A model generated the notes under the pieces. It did not search any database and was not told the origin of the DNA. It worked only from the letters and a program-made list of their open reading frames with translations. From the NCBI GenBank assembly GCA_032622095.1, contig CP136067.1:49763899-49827898 (forward strand): a stretch of 64,000 nt of DNA, written 5' to 3'. The stretch comes from Siphonodentalium dalli. Taxonomy: Eukaryota; Mollusca; Scaphopoda; Gadilida; Siphonodentaliidae. Position numbers and translations under genes: made by a program. How positions within the stretch are numbered: position 1 is the stretch's first letter; each line of letters begins with the position of its first letter. This document shows positions 23,901 through 31,172 of the stretch, piece by piece.

Positions 23901-26900
23901 AATAGGATGATAGAACTAAGAGGAGATTGGATTCTACAAATTTCCAGAAAAAATGAGCAATGATGAACCAATTGTCTCGTTCGACTGAGTTCAATGATTA
24001 CAAATCATCGGAATCTTCTGAGCTCTTTCTGTTAACTCATTCACTGCTGAATGGTTTCTCCCATTCAGGTCTCACAGATTACACTGGATTGTTCTATTTA
24101 GGCCAAAGCGAAAAATAGGTGTGTTTCCACTCCCATCCATAAAAAAAACAGGGGGGGGGGGGTGGCTTTTCACTTTATTTATTTTTTTTCACTTTATTCT
24201 TTCGCGGGGAAATTTAAATATCATATTTGTGCTATCTTTCTAATAATTATGTCATTTATGAACTTATTGTGAAGGCTAACAATGTATGTACTGAATTTCA
24301 GTGTCTTGTATTTAATCTACATGTGCAAATTGTACATATGTTCATTAATATTCAATAAAACAACTAGTTTCAATATTTACAACAGTGTAGAATAACTTTC
24401 CACATAATTAGGCGTCAAGGCCTTTGGGGTGATTCTTTTCATAGACTTGAAAAAAGGTGTTGCAGTGGGGAACCTTTGTCATTTTGTTTCTGCCTTGCGC
24501 CATGTGTATGCATTTAAAAAACTTAAGTGCCAACACGCTGCTGGCACTTGTTTGGGACGACATGTTGACACTATTTCCCGGATGTTGGCAAAATTGTTTT
24601 AGATCTTCCGGTAAATATACACTCCGGCTTCCGTTCGGTAAATTACCGTAGGCCTATATCATCCGGTTGTTACAGTCCGTTCTTTTCAGACACCGTTGGA
24701 AGTTTTGGGACAGATGTATTCTTTGCGATTGCATTCGCGTAAATATTGTGTAGCATTATTTTGCCGGTATATTTGGGCATGTCGTTAGTTGACGTACATT
24801 AATAATGCGGTCATAAACTCATCACCCTAATGCCGCCATGGAGCTTCATTTTACAGTGTGTCTGAAAACCACGTGCGCGTTTGTTTTTGTTTATAATCTG
24901 TTGCTCTATCGGTCACAACACGGAATTTTATTGTCAGTGGGTCGATTTAATAACCAAATAAGGAGACAATTTTAGTATGCTTGTTTATGTGAGAGGTCTA
25001 TATATAACAATATAAATAGTGTAGTATTAATTCACGTGGAAATAGTAAATACATCGTATTTTATTTTTCGGGATTTGGAAAATAAATAAAGTGAGTTTCG
25101 TCGGGGGGGGTTTTGAGGTGGGGCGGGCGGGGGGAGTGGAAACATGCCTATTTTTCGCTTTGGCCTTATCATTTAATGGGATGTTCTGATGGATACAAGC
25201 ACACAGGCAGAGAAACACCCAATGGATGCCCATATCATGCACAACATTTTTATACCTTCATCCAAAAGATTGGAGGAAAACTGGATTACATCTGTCTGTC
25301 TGTCCGCTCATATATCCCAACCCAATGAAGTTTGGTATTCAGGAGGGCTTTCAAAAGAGGGTTCATTGACGTAGCGTTTGTCTACCTGTTTTCACTGAGT
25401 GGTGGTTGAAATCTACATTGTATCCCCATAAACAGTCTGGTTGCCTATGAAGAGTTGTCACATGATGACTCATTGATGAGTTAATCATGACAGTCTTCCT
25501 ATACAAAACTGTGAGGACACTATACGATTGCTGAAGACAGTTTCTTTTGTCTGGTTACAGGCCTTTAAATCCATCAAAATTTGCGAGAATCAATTAATAG
25601 CATTTATGTAGCTAATCAGCTGCTTTTACAAGAATCAAACTGAGAATCAAGAATCTGATTCTGATGAAGGGGTGGGGCTGCAGTTTGAAATCTTGCTAGA
25701 ACACTCTTATTCACCAGGACCTCTTCTGTACATCCCTAACCAATCGTAGACATGTGAAAATAGACCTTTCCCAGACAATATAGAGGGCTTTGGTTGCATA
25801 AATCTAATTGGTTAGCTCTAGATTTTTCAGGTCTCGTTTGAATTATACTGATAAAACACCCCATTGTAACGTACCGGTATACTAGAACAATATTTCATGT
25901 ATGTTGAGATTAGTAAATCAGCACCCTGCTTGATTGCGCTAATTTCTAAATTCTATTTAATCTTATAATCATCGGCTGTGGTTCTGTTTATTACGCATCT
26001 CATACAGTACTTACTTCACTGGCTTTATAACTGTTTAAATTCTGACAGTGGAAGATTTCGGATATAGTGACAGAGGCTGCTGGAAACTATAGCTAGACCT
26101 ACTGTACATCAAGTGTAGGCACAATCGGATACATACATGTATGTGGCTTGTTTACCTATGCATGCAAGTTCATTTCCCTGACAATGTTGTACAAATGTGT
26201 TTATATACATGAACATAAATTCATTTATCATGTACAATTTTAGTCCACCAAAATCGGGTTATATAATGCCGAAATGTGTTATAAAGCTACTACGAGATAA
26301 CTCGTAGTTGGCACCTGGGACGGAATTTACCTGTGGCCAATGCTGGTGCCAGCTACGAGTTATCTCGCAGGTAAATACATATTACGTTTTTGATGTCTTG
26401 GTGACGTAGAGTGTACCAGTGATTATATATAAATTCATTTACTGTGTCTTATACATATGTCTGATAAATTCCGTCTCAGTTGCAGACTACGAGTTATCTC
26501 ATAGTGGCCTTACGACTTATGTCTCCGCATCATGTAAACCGATATTGGTCGAACCGTCACTTATCCATACATAAAGTTTCAACTACTATCGGCAAAACAT
26601 GCAATCCCATGTTATTGTACGGAATGGAATTACCCATTGGTTTTCGGCAGTGAACGTGATAAGCCCGGTTAAAACTATGCAGTCTATTATGGTAAATCAT
26701 TATGTTCTGATGGATACAAGCCCACAGGCAGAGAAAAACCCAATGTACATGTATGCCCATTCATCACTCGATCTAACATATTCTACAAATTTGGCTGTTA
26801 GTTGAATATTTAGTTTTATCTGTTGAGTTATGGATTGTGACCTCATCTTTAGAGATTCTAAGTAATTCTGACTAATATTTGCGCTTCGACCGGTACTGTA

Positions 26901-27891
26901 TATTTGCGCTTTGACCGGTAGTACAGGCAAAACTTTTGTCAAATACAACTTAAAAGGTACATGTTACATGTTTGATTATAAGGAACAAGAGTATTGACAC
27001 TTTGTCCATTGTGTGAGCTTATCTGCCATAGCTTCCAAATCAAATTATCAGTATCAATTATCCTAAGCAGGAGTTACTTGTTACTATACAATGTACCTGT
27101 ATTCTATATGAGAGCAATGATGAAACACGTGTCTCGTTCGACTGAGATCAGTGATTACAACTTTATTCGGAAAATTCTGAGCTCTTATTTACACCAAATT
27201 TTATATCATAGAAATTTTAGAAAACAACTCTTTTCTTGCATAGTATGGCGTTAATAGAACTATACTATATACCATTGTAGCCCCTCAGTCACTTGAGTGT
27301 TGGGGGGGGGGATGCCACATTCCTAATCACTCCATTGACTGTAACACATGAAATTATTCCCTTTCCAAATTGAGTGTCATTGACACTTTCATTAGTGACC
27401 CCAGTAAACAGTCGACAAGAAGACGGTCTCGGACCAAATTGTGGATGAAGATGGATAACCCAAAAATCAAGTGGCTTTTTTGTGTCAGATAGTTGACAAA
27501 CCGGGAAAATTTCATTTTGGGCAATTTTATACTAGAGTTGACTGTGGTTAGCATTATTTTGGGCAATTAGTCGATTCTGATAACTGAAGCGGTATTTAAA
27601 AATGTTGTTGTTGGAATTTGATGATATGGGGACCATCGAATCGGATTGAGAACCTTTAACTGTGAAACATTATGATCTGATCTCAAGAAGTCCATATTTA
27701 TATGGAATAACCTCATAACCGTGTGAGGATCATTATAGTTATTTAACATGCTCTTCTTTATTTACAGGGACGTGATACCTGGAGATATTGTTACAGTCGG
27801 AGAATGTAGACCACTGAGCAAGACTGTACGATACAATGTACTCAAGGTGGTGAAGCCAGGAGGCAAAACGAAGAGCTTCAGCAAATTCTAA
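2818..27891 (+). CDS. RPS11: Ribosomal protein S11 (uS17), spliced
   Basis: Encodes small-subunit ribosomal protein S11/uS17, an rRNA-binding protein of the cytosolic 40S subunit. Three coding exons are clear: 2818-2946, 3702-3907 and 27768-27891. Joined, they give about 152 residues; with a short first exon the length matches the ~158 residues usual for animals. Diagnostic blocks include [61 protein letters not shown] and [20 protein letters not shown], ending in Lys-Phe. Splice sites are GT-AG and the phases agree (0 after exon 2; 2 after exon 3, where AG+G gives Arg). Intron 3908-27767 is unusually long for a ribosomal protein gene and is full of repeats and snoRNA copies. Exon 1 is not resolved. 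Confidence 0.96.
3045..3121 (+). ncRNA. SNORD35: SNORD35-like C/D snoRNA copy 1 (degenerate)
   Basis: Lies in RPS11 intron 2, upstream of the other copies. C box GTGATGA (3052-3058), then AATTAATCGTGAC-TGTCTTCCTA. The guide has ACTG where other copies have ACGG, breaking one G-C pair with LSU rRNA. The D-box position reads CGGA (3111-3114), not CTGA. A short terminal stem (GCTCT with AGTAGC, one bulge) is still possible. Probably a decayed ancestral copy; expression is uncertain. Confidence 0.65.
3446..3626. repeat. Foldback (inverted repeat) in RPS11 intron 2
   Basis: Arms of about 42 nt at 3446-3487 and 3584-3626 are nearly perfect reverse complements. The left arm begins CCTTGAAATAGTGTGTCTG and the right ends CAGACACACATTTCAAGG. 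The block CTGGGGACCTCATTCTG occurs twice on the right side (about 3545 and 3585), so alternative hairpins can form. It may be a small foldback transposon; no target duplication was resolved. Confidence 0.75.
3702..3907 (+). CDS. RPS11: RPS11 exon 3
   Basis: 206 nt coding [13 protein letters not shown] through SVHLSPAF plus AG of Arg. It holds the core OB-fold of uS17. Acceptor CTTCCTTTCAG, donor TTCAG|GTATTG, ending in phase 2. Confidence 0.96.
3974..4344. mobile_element. hAT-like MITE
   Basis: Ends are imperfect inverted repeats, TAGGGCTGCAACGATTCA at the left and TTGTTGCAGCTCTA at the right. The interior is rich in GTATCGTGATAC-type inverted motifs. Flanking 8-mers (taattaac and atattaat) are only partly alike, so the insertion is old. 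No transposase. Confidence 0.65.
4811..4900. repeat. End of GGCCTAAAAAAA repeat family
   Basis: TAAGGCCTAAAAAAAATATACG then GTTTCCGCTAACCCGACC. The same end, reversed, is at about 11985-12027, and weaker ones are at 240-350 and 1259-1300. GGCC termini next to TAA suggest a Harbinger-like terminal repeat, but a full element was not delimited. Confidence 0.4.
5018..9426 (+). mobile_element. HINE-like (Helentron-associated) element A with satellite core
   Basis: The 5' end AGCTCAACTTACTTGTAAG folds on itself and continues TTTGAGCTATTGCCATGG. The 3' end carries AAGTTGAGCTACAG and the hairpin AGTGTCATTGACACT followed by TTCA. A short 5' hairpin, a repeated subterminal motif, a tandem core and a 3' stem-loop match the known layout of HINE/DINE-1 elements. 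The core is about 25 monomers of ~161 bp. Sited inside RPS11's long intron. No coding capacity; the many ~73-residue minus frames are satellite artefacts. Confidence 0.7.
5110..9330. repeat. ~161-bp satellite with 483/1449-bp higher-order structure
   Basis: Each monomer contains GCGCGGGCTACAGGTCGTA, ATGAAATTTGTCATG, GACATGTAGATGGGAACGAG and CATGGCCGCCAGCAGCCATC. Monomer variants recur every 483 bp (three monomers), and a nearly identical block recurs at 1449 bp (nine monomers): about 5210-6650 repeats as about 6659-8100. The near identity points to recent unequal exchange or replication slippage. Confidence 0.85.
9427..10140. other. Intronic DNA without recognised feature
   Basis: AT-rich intron sequence between HINE A and the TTATGCGCC repeats. 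I see no exon, RNA gene or complete repeat. Confidence 0.5.
10300..10985 (+). mobile_element. Non-autonomous Helitron
   Basis: Begins TCTCCTATATATTTTGAG after an A. Ends with hairpin CCGCCAGTGGCGG, a short spacer and CTAG followed by T, as expected for Helitron insertion between A and T. The interior holds CTATAGACTCGAAAACGG, also seen in the Helitrons at 40.6 and 46-53 kb. No Rep/helicase sequence. Confidence 0.75.
11102..11436. mobile_element. Foldback/MITE with TCGTCCCA motifs
   Basis: Ends AGTGACTTCGTCCCA and TGGGACGAAGTCACT are perfect inverted repeats of 15 bp. The arms repeat variants of the same motif (GATCTCGTCCCAG, GATGTCGTCCCAG, then CGGGACGACATCACC, CGGGACGAGATCACC), so each arm is itself a short tandem array. 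Confidence 0.7.
11481..11700. repeat. 120-bp tandem duplication
   Basis: CCAACAATAATGTGGGGAGT begins at about 11483 and again at about 11603; the following GCAGAAG..AAACCTGC and ATGTTATAAAACAGT blocks are shared. Confidence 0.7.
11930..12030. repeat. GGCCTAAAAAAA repeat family end (reverse)
   Basis: CTACCTACCTACCCAATT, then CCGTTAGCGGAAACAAACGT and TTTTTTTAGGCCTAA. It is the reverse complement of the end at about 4811. Confidence 0.45.
12257..12329 (+). ncRNA. SNORD35: SNORD35-like C/D snoRNA copy 2
   Basis: C box CTGATGA (12263-12269), guide TCGTGACGGTCTT, D' CCTA, C' ATGAGGA, D box CTGA (12318-12321). Terminal stem GTTAGC with GCAAC, one bulge. The guide can pair with LSU AGACCGTCGTGA (two G-U). 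Outside the tandem units and distinct in its D'-C' spacer (ATATGTT), so it is an older copy that remains intact. Confidence 0.88.
12389..12820 (+). mobile_element. TTAA-target TIR element, copy 1 (3' end lost)
   Basis: Preceded by TTAA and begins AGGTACTCAATCCGATTC, the terminal repeat seen complete at 35381-37490. It continues with TTCCAACAACAAC and CCACTTGATTTTAGAG blocks shared with the other copies. The right end is missing. A TTAA target fits Kolobok or piggyBac; the AGG end argues against piggyBac. Confidence 0.6.
13083..13548. mobile_element. hAT MITE with perfect 8-bp target duplication
   Basis: Ends TAGAGGTGCCACGACTATTG and CGATTAATCGTGGCACCCCTA form inverted repeats. Flanks at 13075-13082 and 13549-13556 both read ATGGTTTG, a perfect 8-bp duplication typical of hAT. 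No transposase inside. Confidence 0.88.
13841..13914 (+). ncRNA. SNORD35: SNORD35-like C/D snoRNA copy 3
   Basis: C box CTGATGA (13848-13854), guide TCGTGACGGTCTT, D' CCTA, C' ATGAGGA, D box CTGA (13904-13907). Terminal stem between TTGTAA and TAACAG. Intact; resembles copy 2 more than the tandem-unit copies. Confidence 0.88.
14333..15399. mobile_element. hAT element, 1.07 kb, perfect 8-bp TSD
   Basis: Ends TAGAGCTGGGACGGTTATGG and CATAACCGTCCCAGCTCTA are inverted repeats, with GGTTAACCGG-type palindromes just inside. Both flanks read CCTTTGTC (14325-14332 and 15400-15407). It sits inside a snoRNA tandem unit upstream of copy 4. I recognise no transposase motif, so non-autonomous. Confidence 0.88.
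15478..15552 (+). ncRNA. SNORD35: SNORD35-like C/D snoRNA copy 4
   Basis: C box ATGATGA (15486-15492), guide TCGTGACGGTCTT, D' CCTA, C' TGAGGA, D box CTGA (15542-15545). Perfect terminal stem TGTCT/AGACA. First copy of the tandem-unit type. Confidence 0.9.
16604..16680 (+). ncRNA. SNORD35: SNORD35-like C/D snoRNA copy 5
   Basis: C box ATGATGA (16612-16618), guide TCGTGACGGTCTT, D' CCTA, C' TGAGGA, D box CTGA (16670-16673). Terminal stem TTGTC with GACAG. Confidence 0.9.
17728..17804 (+). ncRNA. SNORD35: SNORD35-like C/D snoRNA copy 6
   Basis: C box ATGATGA (17736-17742), intact guide, D box CTGA (17794-17797). Terminal stem TTGTC/GACAA. Confidence 0.9.
18451..18712 (+). mobile_element. Helentron-like 3' fragment replacing a snoRNA
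   Basis: The tandem unit breaks at about 18450 and resumes at TATCAATATATTGCTG near 18711; the snoRNA-bearing part of this unit is missing. The inserted segment ends with hairpin GCACTCGAGTGC and ACACCTCTTGTTAT, like the ends at about 28663 (AGCTCTTGTTAT) and 31848 (ACCCCTTGTTTAT). Confidence 0.5.
19630..19704 (+). ncRNA. SNORD35: SNORD35-like C/D snoRNA copy 7
   Basis: C box ATGATGA (19637-19643), intact guide TCGTGACGGTCTT, D' CCTA, C' TGAGGA, D box CTGA (19695-19698). Stem TTGTC/GACAA. Confidence 0.9.
20760..20834 (+). ncRNA. SNORD35: SNORD35-like C/D snoRNA copy 8 (D box changed)
   Basis: C box ATGATGA (20767-20773) and guide are intact, but the D box reads CCGA (20825-20828) and the 3' stem strand reads AGAGA instead of AGACA. 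Both changes should weaken the k-turn and terminal stem, so this copy is probably not stably processed. Confidence 0.75.
21000..21010. other. Deletion junction in tandem unit
   Basis: GTTTATGGATG joins directly to AACTCTTTGCAAATGC; about 170 bp present between them in neighbouring units are absent. Confidence 0.7.
21728..22259. mobile_element. TIR element abutting snoRNA copy 9
   Basis: Ends CAGGGATTTTT and AAAAATCCCTG are inverted, and about 60 bp of imperfect inverted similarity continues inward (GGGAATGGG..., ATTGGGAAAAATG on both arms). The left flank is GAGTTGTGA and the right TGTCACATGATGAG, so it interrupts the leader right next to the snoRNA stem. The target duplication is unclear (TGT at most), so the superfamily is not assigned. 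Confidence 0.65.
22259..22333 (+). ncRNA. SNORD35: SNORD35-like C/D snoRNA copy 9
   Basis: C box ATGATGA (22266-22272), intact guide, C' TGAGGA, D box CTGA (22324-22327). Terminal stem TGTC/GACA survives although a transposon ends immediately before it. Confidence 0.88.
23400..23472 (+). ncRNA. SNORD35: SNORD35-like C/D snoRNA copy 10
   Basis: C box ATGATGA (23407-23413), intact guide, D' CCTA, D box CTGA (23463-23466). The D'-C' spacer is two bases shorter than in copies 5-9, as in copy 4. Confidence 0.9.
24101..25165. mobile_element. PIF/Harbinger-like non-autonomous element
   Basis: Perfect 19-bp inverted ends GGCCAAAGCGAAAAATAGG / CCTATTTTTCGCTTTGGCC. Flanks both read TTA (24098-24100 and 25166-25168), the TWA duplication typical of PIF/Harbinger. 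It splits a snoRNA tandem unit inside CTATTTATCATTTAATGG. G-rich tracts lie near both ends. No transposase motif. Confidence 0.8.
25455..25541 (+). ncRNA. SNORD35: SNORD35-like C/D snoRNA copy 11 (guide altered)
   Basis: C box TTGATGA (about 25473-25479) follows a partial duplication (CATGATGACTCAT). The guide reads TCATGACAGTCTT: two changes from TCGTGACGGTCTT, one opposite the base next to the methylation target. D box CTGA (25531-25534) and C' TGAGGA are kept. A decayed or retargeted copy. Confidence 0.75.
25561..26288. other. Intronic DNA without recognised feature
   Basis: Unique-looking intron sequence downstream of the snoRNA array. No exon or RNA gene seen. Confidence 0.5.
26289..26505. 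mobile_element. Palindromic-end MITE
   Basis: Ends ACTACGAGATAACTCGTAG and CTACGAGTTATCTCATAGT are inverted, each itself near-palindromic. Inverted similarity runs further inward (CTGGGACGGAATTTACC against GATAAATTCCGTCTCAG). A third copy of CTACGAGTTATCTCG lies inside at about 26353. Confidence 0.65.
26695..27190 (+). repeat. Remnants of the snoRNA-bearing unit
   Basis: GATGGATACAAGCCCACAGG (about 26709-26728) and GTCTCGTTCGACTGAG (about 27131) match blocks of the tandem unit, separated by unrelated DNA. No snoRNA survives here. Confidence 0.6.
27316..27391 (+). mobile_element. Solo 3' end of HINE-like element (E)
   Basis: CCACATTCCTAATCACTCC, ATTGACTGTAACACATG and the hairpin GTGTCATTGACAC followed by TTTCA match the 3' ends of HINE A-C. 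The satellite core and 5' end are absent. Confidence 0.65.
27395..27655 (-). mobile_element. TTAA-target TIR element, copy 2 (truncated)
   Basis: On the - strand it begins AGGTTCTCAATCCGATTCG after TTAA (27656-27659) and runs through TTCCAACAACAACA and CCACTTGATTTTTGGG. It is cut at the HINE 3' end. It provides an uninterrupted version of the site that HINE C entered in copy 3. Confidence 0.6.
27768..27891 (+). CDS. RPS11: RPS11 exon 4 (terminal)
   Basis: Acceptor TTTATTTACAG; G completes Arg, then [20 protein letters not shown] through the C-terminal Lys-Phe and TAA at 27889-27891. Confidence 0.97.
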
Positions 27892-27912
27892 AGATCCTCT
27901 TGTTGGGGTCAA

Positions 27913-27918
27913 AATAAA
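27913..27918 (+). promoter_or_regulatory. RPS11: RPS11 poly(A) signal
   Basis: AATAAA 22 nt after the RPS11 stop, consistent with the very short 3' UTR usual for ribosomal protein mRNAs. Confidence 0.75.
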
Positions 27919-27948
27919 AATTAAAAAACATCTACTGTCCTATTTTTA

Positions 27949-28663
27949 TACGCCCGTTTGAAACAACGGCCGTATTATAGTATTGGTCTGTCCGTCCGGG
28001 CGTCCGTTAACCTGGTTTCCGGATGATAACTTTAGTTAGAGTGAACCAAATTTAATAAAATTTGGTATGTGGGTTTATTAGCCGAAAAGTAAGTTCAAGT
28101 TCGAATTTGGGTTCCGCCTGCCAATTTTCACCGGAGTTATGCCCCTTATTTGACGTTTTTTTACTTTGAAAATCCTTGAAATTTGTTGTCCGGATGATAA
28201 CTTTAGTATAGTTTATCGGAATGAATCCAAATTTGGTATATTACTTTCTCCCACCAAAACACAGGTCAAGTTCGAACTTGGGTTCTGTCCGACCATTTTT
28301 GGCAGAGTTATGCCCCTTTTTCGACTCAGAAAATTCAGTTTTTCTTATGTTTTTTGGTTTCCGGATGATAACTCGATTTTGGAATGTTTATACGCAAAAC
28401 CCGTTTTTTTGTGAATTACATATATCGAAATACAGCTCAAGTCCGAATTTCGTTTTAATCTGATAATTTTTGCGAGAGTTATGGCCCCCTTTTTGACGTA
28501 ATTTGACTTAGAAAATCCCTGAAATTTGTTGTCTGGATGATAACTTTAGTTAGAGTGAATCGATTTCAATCAAATTTGGTATGTGGGTTTATTAGGAGAT
28601 GTTCCATCCGCCAATTTTCCCCAGAGAGGGCGTATTTTGCACGCCCAGCGTAGCTCTTGTTAT
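27949..28663 (+). mobile_element. Helentron-like element with 5' and 3' hairpins
   Basis: Begins with hairpin ATACGCCCGTT...AACGGCCGTAT, then TCTGTCCGTCCGGGCGTCCG. The interior has three diverged modules (GTTGTCCGGATGATAACTTTAG, AATTTGGTATGTGGGTTTATT). Ends GCCCAGCGTAGCTCTTGTTAT. The class is inferred from end structure only. Confidence 0.5.
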
Positions 28664-30870
28664 ATGCCTGTTTTGAAAAAGCGGAACATATTATGTTATT
28701 GGTCCATCCTGCCTAACATTCGGTAATTAGGGGTACTTTTTTGCCCAGGCCATCATTATTGGCTTTTTGAGCTAACCTGAGACAAAGTCTCCTGTGGAGC
28801 TATTGTCATCCCTCCTCGTCCGTCCATCCGTCAAGAATCTTTTTCTTCTCCAGAACAAGACCGAATGGGTTCATATTTGATGTGGATGTTCCCTAGGTGA
28901 CTCACATTGAGATTTTGTTCAAATGAGGTCACCCAGTTAAATAGTTCTGAAGCCAGGACCATAACTCTCTCCTACCATAGCATTTCTTAAAATGACAAGA
29001 ATCAGGCCGATCTAGCTCACATTTTGTATGGAGGTTCCTTGTGTGACTGGGATTCAAATTCAATCACCGGGTAATGGACAGAGTCTGGTATATAACTTAT
29101 TTTTTAGATAGAACTCCTTGATCAATTTAAAAAAAAAATATATATATTTTCTTTTCTTTTTTTATTATTTTTTTAAAGAAAATAAGGGGTATACTGGATT
29201 GACTGCGTCTGTCCATCCGTCCGTCACGCTTTCTCCCTCCGTGTGTCGGTCCGTCCATCCGACCTCATAACTCGAACAACTATGAACCCATTTCAATACT
29301 TTTTTGTATGCAATCTCCTTAGGACTGCCTCTCCGCATGATGCTAATTGCGGTTCGGTCCGACTTTTTAGATCACCTGAGACGAAGTCTCCGGTGGAGCT
29401 ATAGTCATCACTCCCCGTCCGTCTGTCCGTCCGTCCGCACTAACCAGAGAGTACTTGTGGGGTGCGATGAATTTAACATGCTTTTCTTCTAATTGTTTTA
29501 TTTACAAACCATCTCAGTTATTTCGTTAATATAATATTTCTCAGAATATGTAATATATCTGAAATAAATATTTAGGAAAAAAAGATATTTGAAAAAGCGG
29601 ATATATTAACAAAATAACGGAGATTGCTTAGAAACAGTTTATAACACCACAAATAATCAATTTCGTCCCGTATAAGTCGAATTCTACACTAGGGTGGGTG
29701 GGCTGCTCTTTAAAAATACGCTCTTTAAAAAATCGTCAGTTGTGGGTTGCACTCCACAAGTTACTCAAACAAAAGATCGCATCCCACAAGTATTCATAGG
29801 TATGTGCGGTCACCCCATAAGTATACTCTGGCCAGTGCGTCTGTCCGTCCGTCTGTCAACTTTTTTTTTAAACATCTTCTCCTCTGAAACCATCATACCG
29901 AATTGGTTCATATTTGGTGTGGATGTTCCCTAGGTGACTCTCTCATTCAGATTTGTTCAAATGAGGGGGGGGGGGGGTGATTGACAGATTTGTTCAATGA
30001 AATGTAGTTTTGAAGCTCACCTGAGACGAAGCTATAGTCATCACTTCTCATCTGTCACCTGTCTGTCCGTCCATCCATCTGTCAACAATTCTTTGAACAT
30101 CTTCTCTAGATCATAAGACTGAGTGGGTTCATATTTAGTGTGGATGTTCACTAGGTGACTCGCATTCAGATTTGTTCAAATGAGGTCACTCTGTCAAATG
30201 GTTGTGAAGCCAGGGCCATAACTCTTGCCCTCCATAGTAATTCTTAAAAACGACTTCTCATGTACCATCAGGTTGAATGGGTTCATATTTGGTATGAAGG
30301 GTCTTTTGGTGACTAGTTCAGATTTGTTCAAATGGGTCACCTGGTCAAATAGGGGCCAAGCAAAGGACAGTTTTCCTCTTAATATGCTTCCTTCACACGG
30401 ACCATCAGGTTTATTTTACTGATATTTAGTATGAAGGGTTCTTTGGTGTCTGGGATTCAAATTTATTCAGATGGGGTCACCAGGTTAAATAGGGTGAGAC
30501 CAGGGACATAACTGTATGTCTCTATAGTAATATTTAAAATGTCTTCTCAAGAGAGGTTGGACTATTTAGCTTACATATATAGTATGGAGGATCCTTTAGT
30601 GACTGAGATTCAGATTTGTTAACATGAGGTCAACCCGTTAAGAAATGACGGGGCTATGGGGACTTGAGACTTTTGTGTCTAATAAAATCATTAAAATACA
30701 AAATTCATTAAAACATCTACCTTAGACTGATTAATCTGACATACATATAGTGTTTTTGGGTCCATGGATAATTGGGGTTTAAACATGTCTAAATGGTTTT
30801 ATAAAAAGGTGCTTGTGAGATTGGAAATTTCCAACAATAGAGCAAGTTTGAGATGTCGGTAGTGAAATTC
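28664..30870 (+). repeat. Patchwork of CGTCCGTCC-type repeat elements
   Basis: At least three truncated 5' ends share a CCTGAGACGAAGTCTC hairpin and 'GTGGAGCTATAGTCATCAC' (about 28775, 29372, 30016). These are followed by diverged ~140-160-bp modules with TGGGTTCATATTTGGT, TTCAAATGAGGTCAC and GAAGCCAGGGCCATAACTC. No coding sequence. Confidence 0.55.
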
Positions 30871-31172
30871 CAACCTAAGACTTAGGAGCCTGGAGCCCGG
30901 TTGGGAGGGGATATGTTGAGCTGGAGGAGGAGGGGGGTGATCAGTAGTGTACAGTTTTTGGTAAGATAAAGGTAGATATTCACTGATCTACATACATGAA
31001 GCCTCTCTAGCCACATATCCTGTTTAGATCTAATTCTTTTAAAGTGATTATGAAAAGTTCTGACTTGTGCTCTCCAGAGTATCAGTTTTTGCAGTCTGGT
31101 GAGCGACCCCACAGTCTTAGACTGTCTTGTTGACAAGAGTTATATATCTTTGAATAACTTTTTTTTTCAATT

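Larger units (their letters stand above)
14190..25560 (+). repeat. snoRNA-bearing tandem array (~1.12-kb unit)
   Basis: C-box starts of successive copies are 15486, 16612, 17736, 19637, 20767, 22266, 23407 and about 25473. Clean units are 1124-1141 bp. Each unit shares CATCAACAGTCTGGTTCCC, the snoRNA, TCTCATGGTGTCAAGCC, TTGTGGTCGGCGCCC, TCTCGTTCGACTGAG, ATTACACTGGATTGTTC, GGATACAAGCACACAGGC and GAGGGCTTTCAAAAGAGG. Departures from period have visible causes: a hAT at 14333, a replaced segment at 18451-18712, a ~170-bp deletion near 21000, a TIR element at 21728 and a Harbinger-like element at 24101. Remnants reappear at about 26695-26765 and 27110-27190. Confidence 0.9.
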
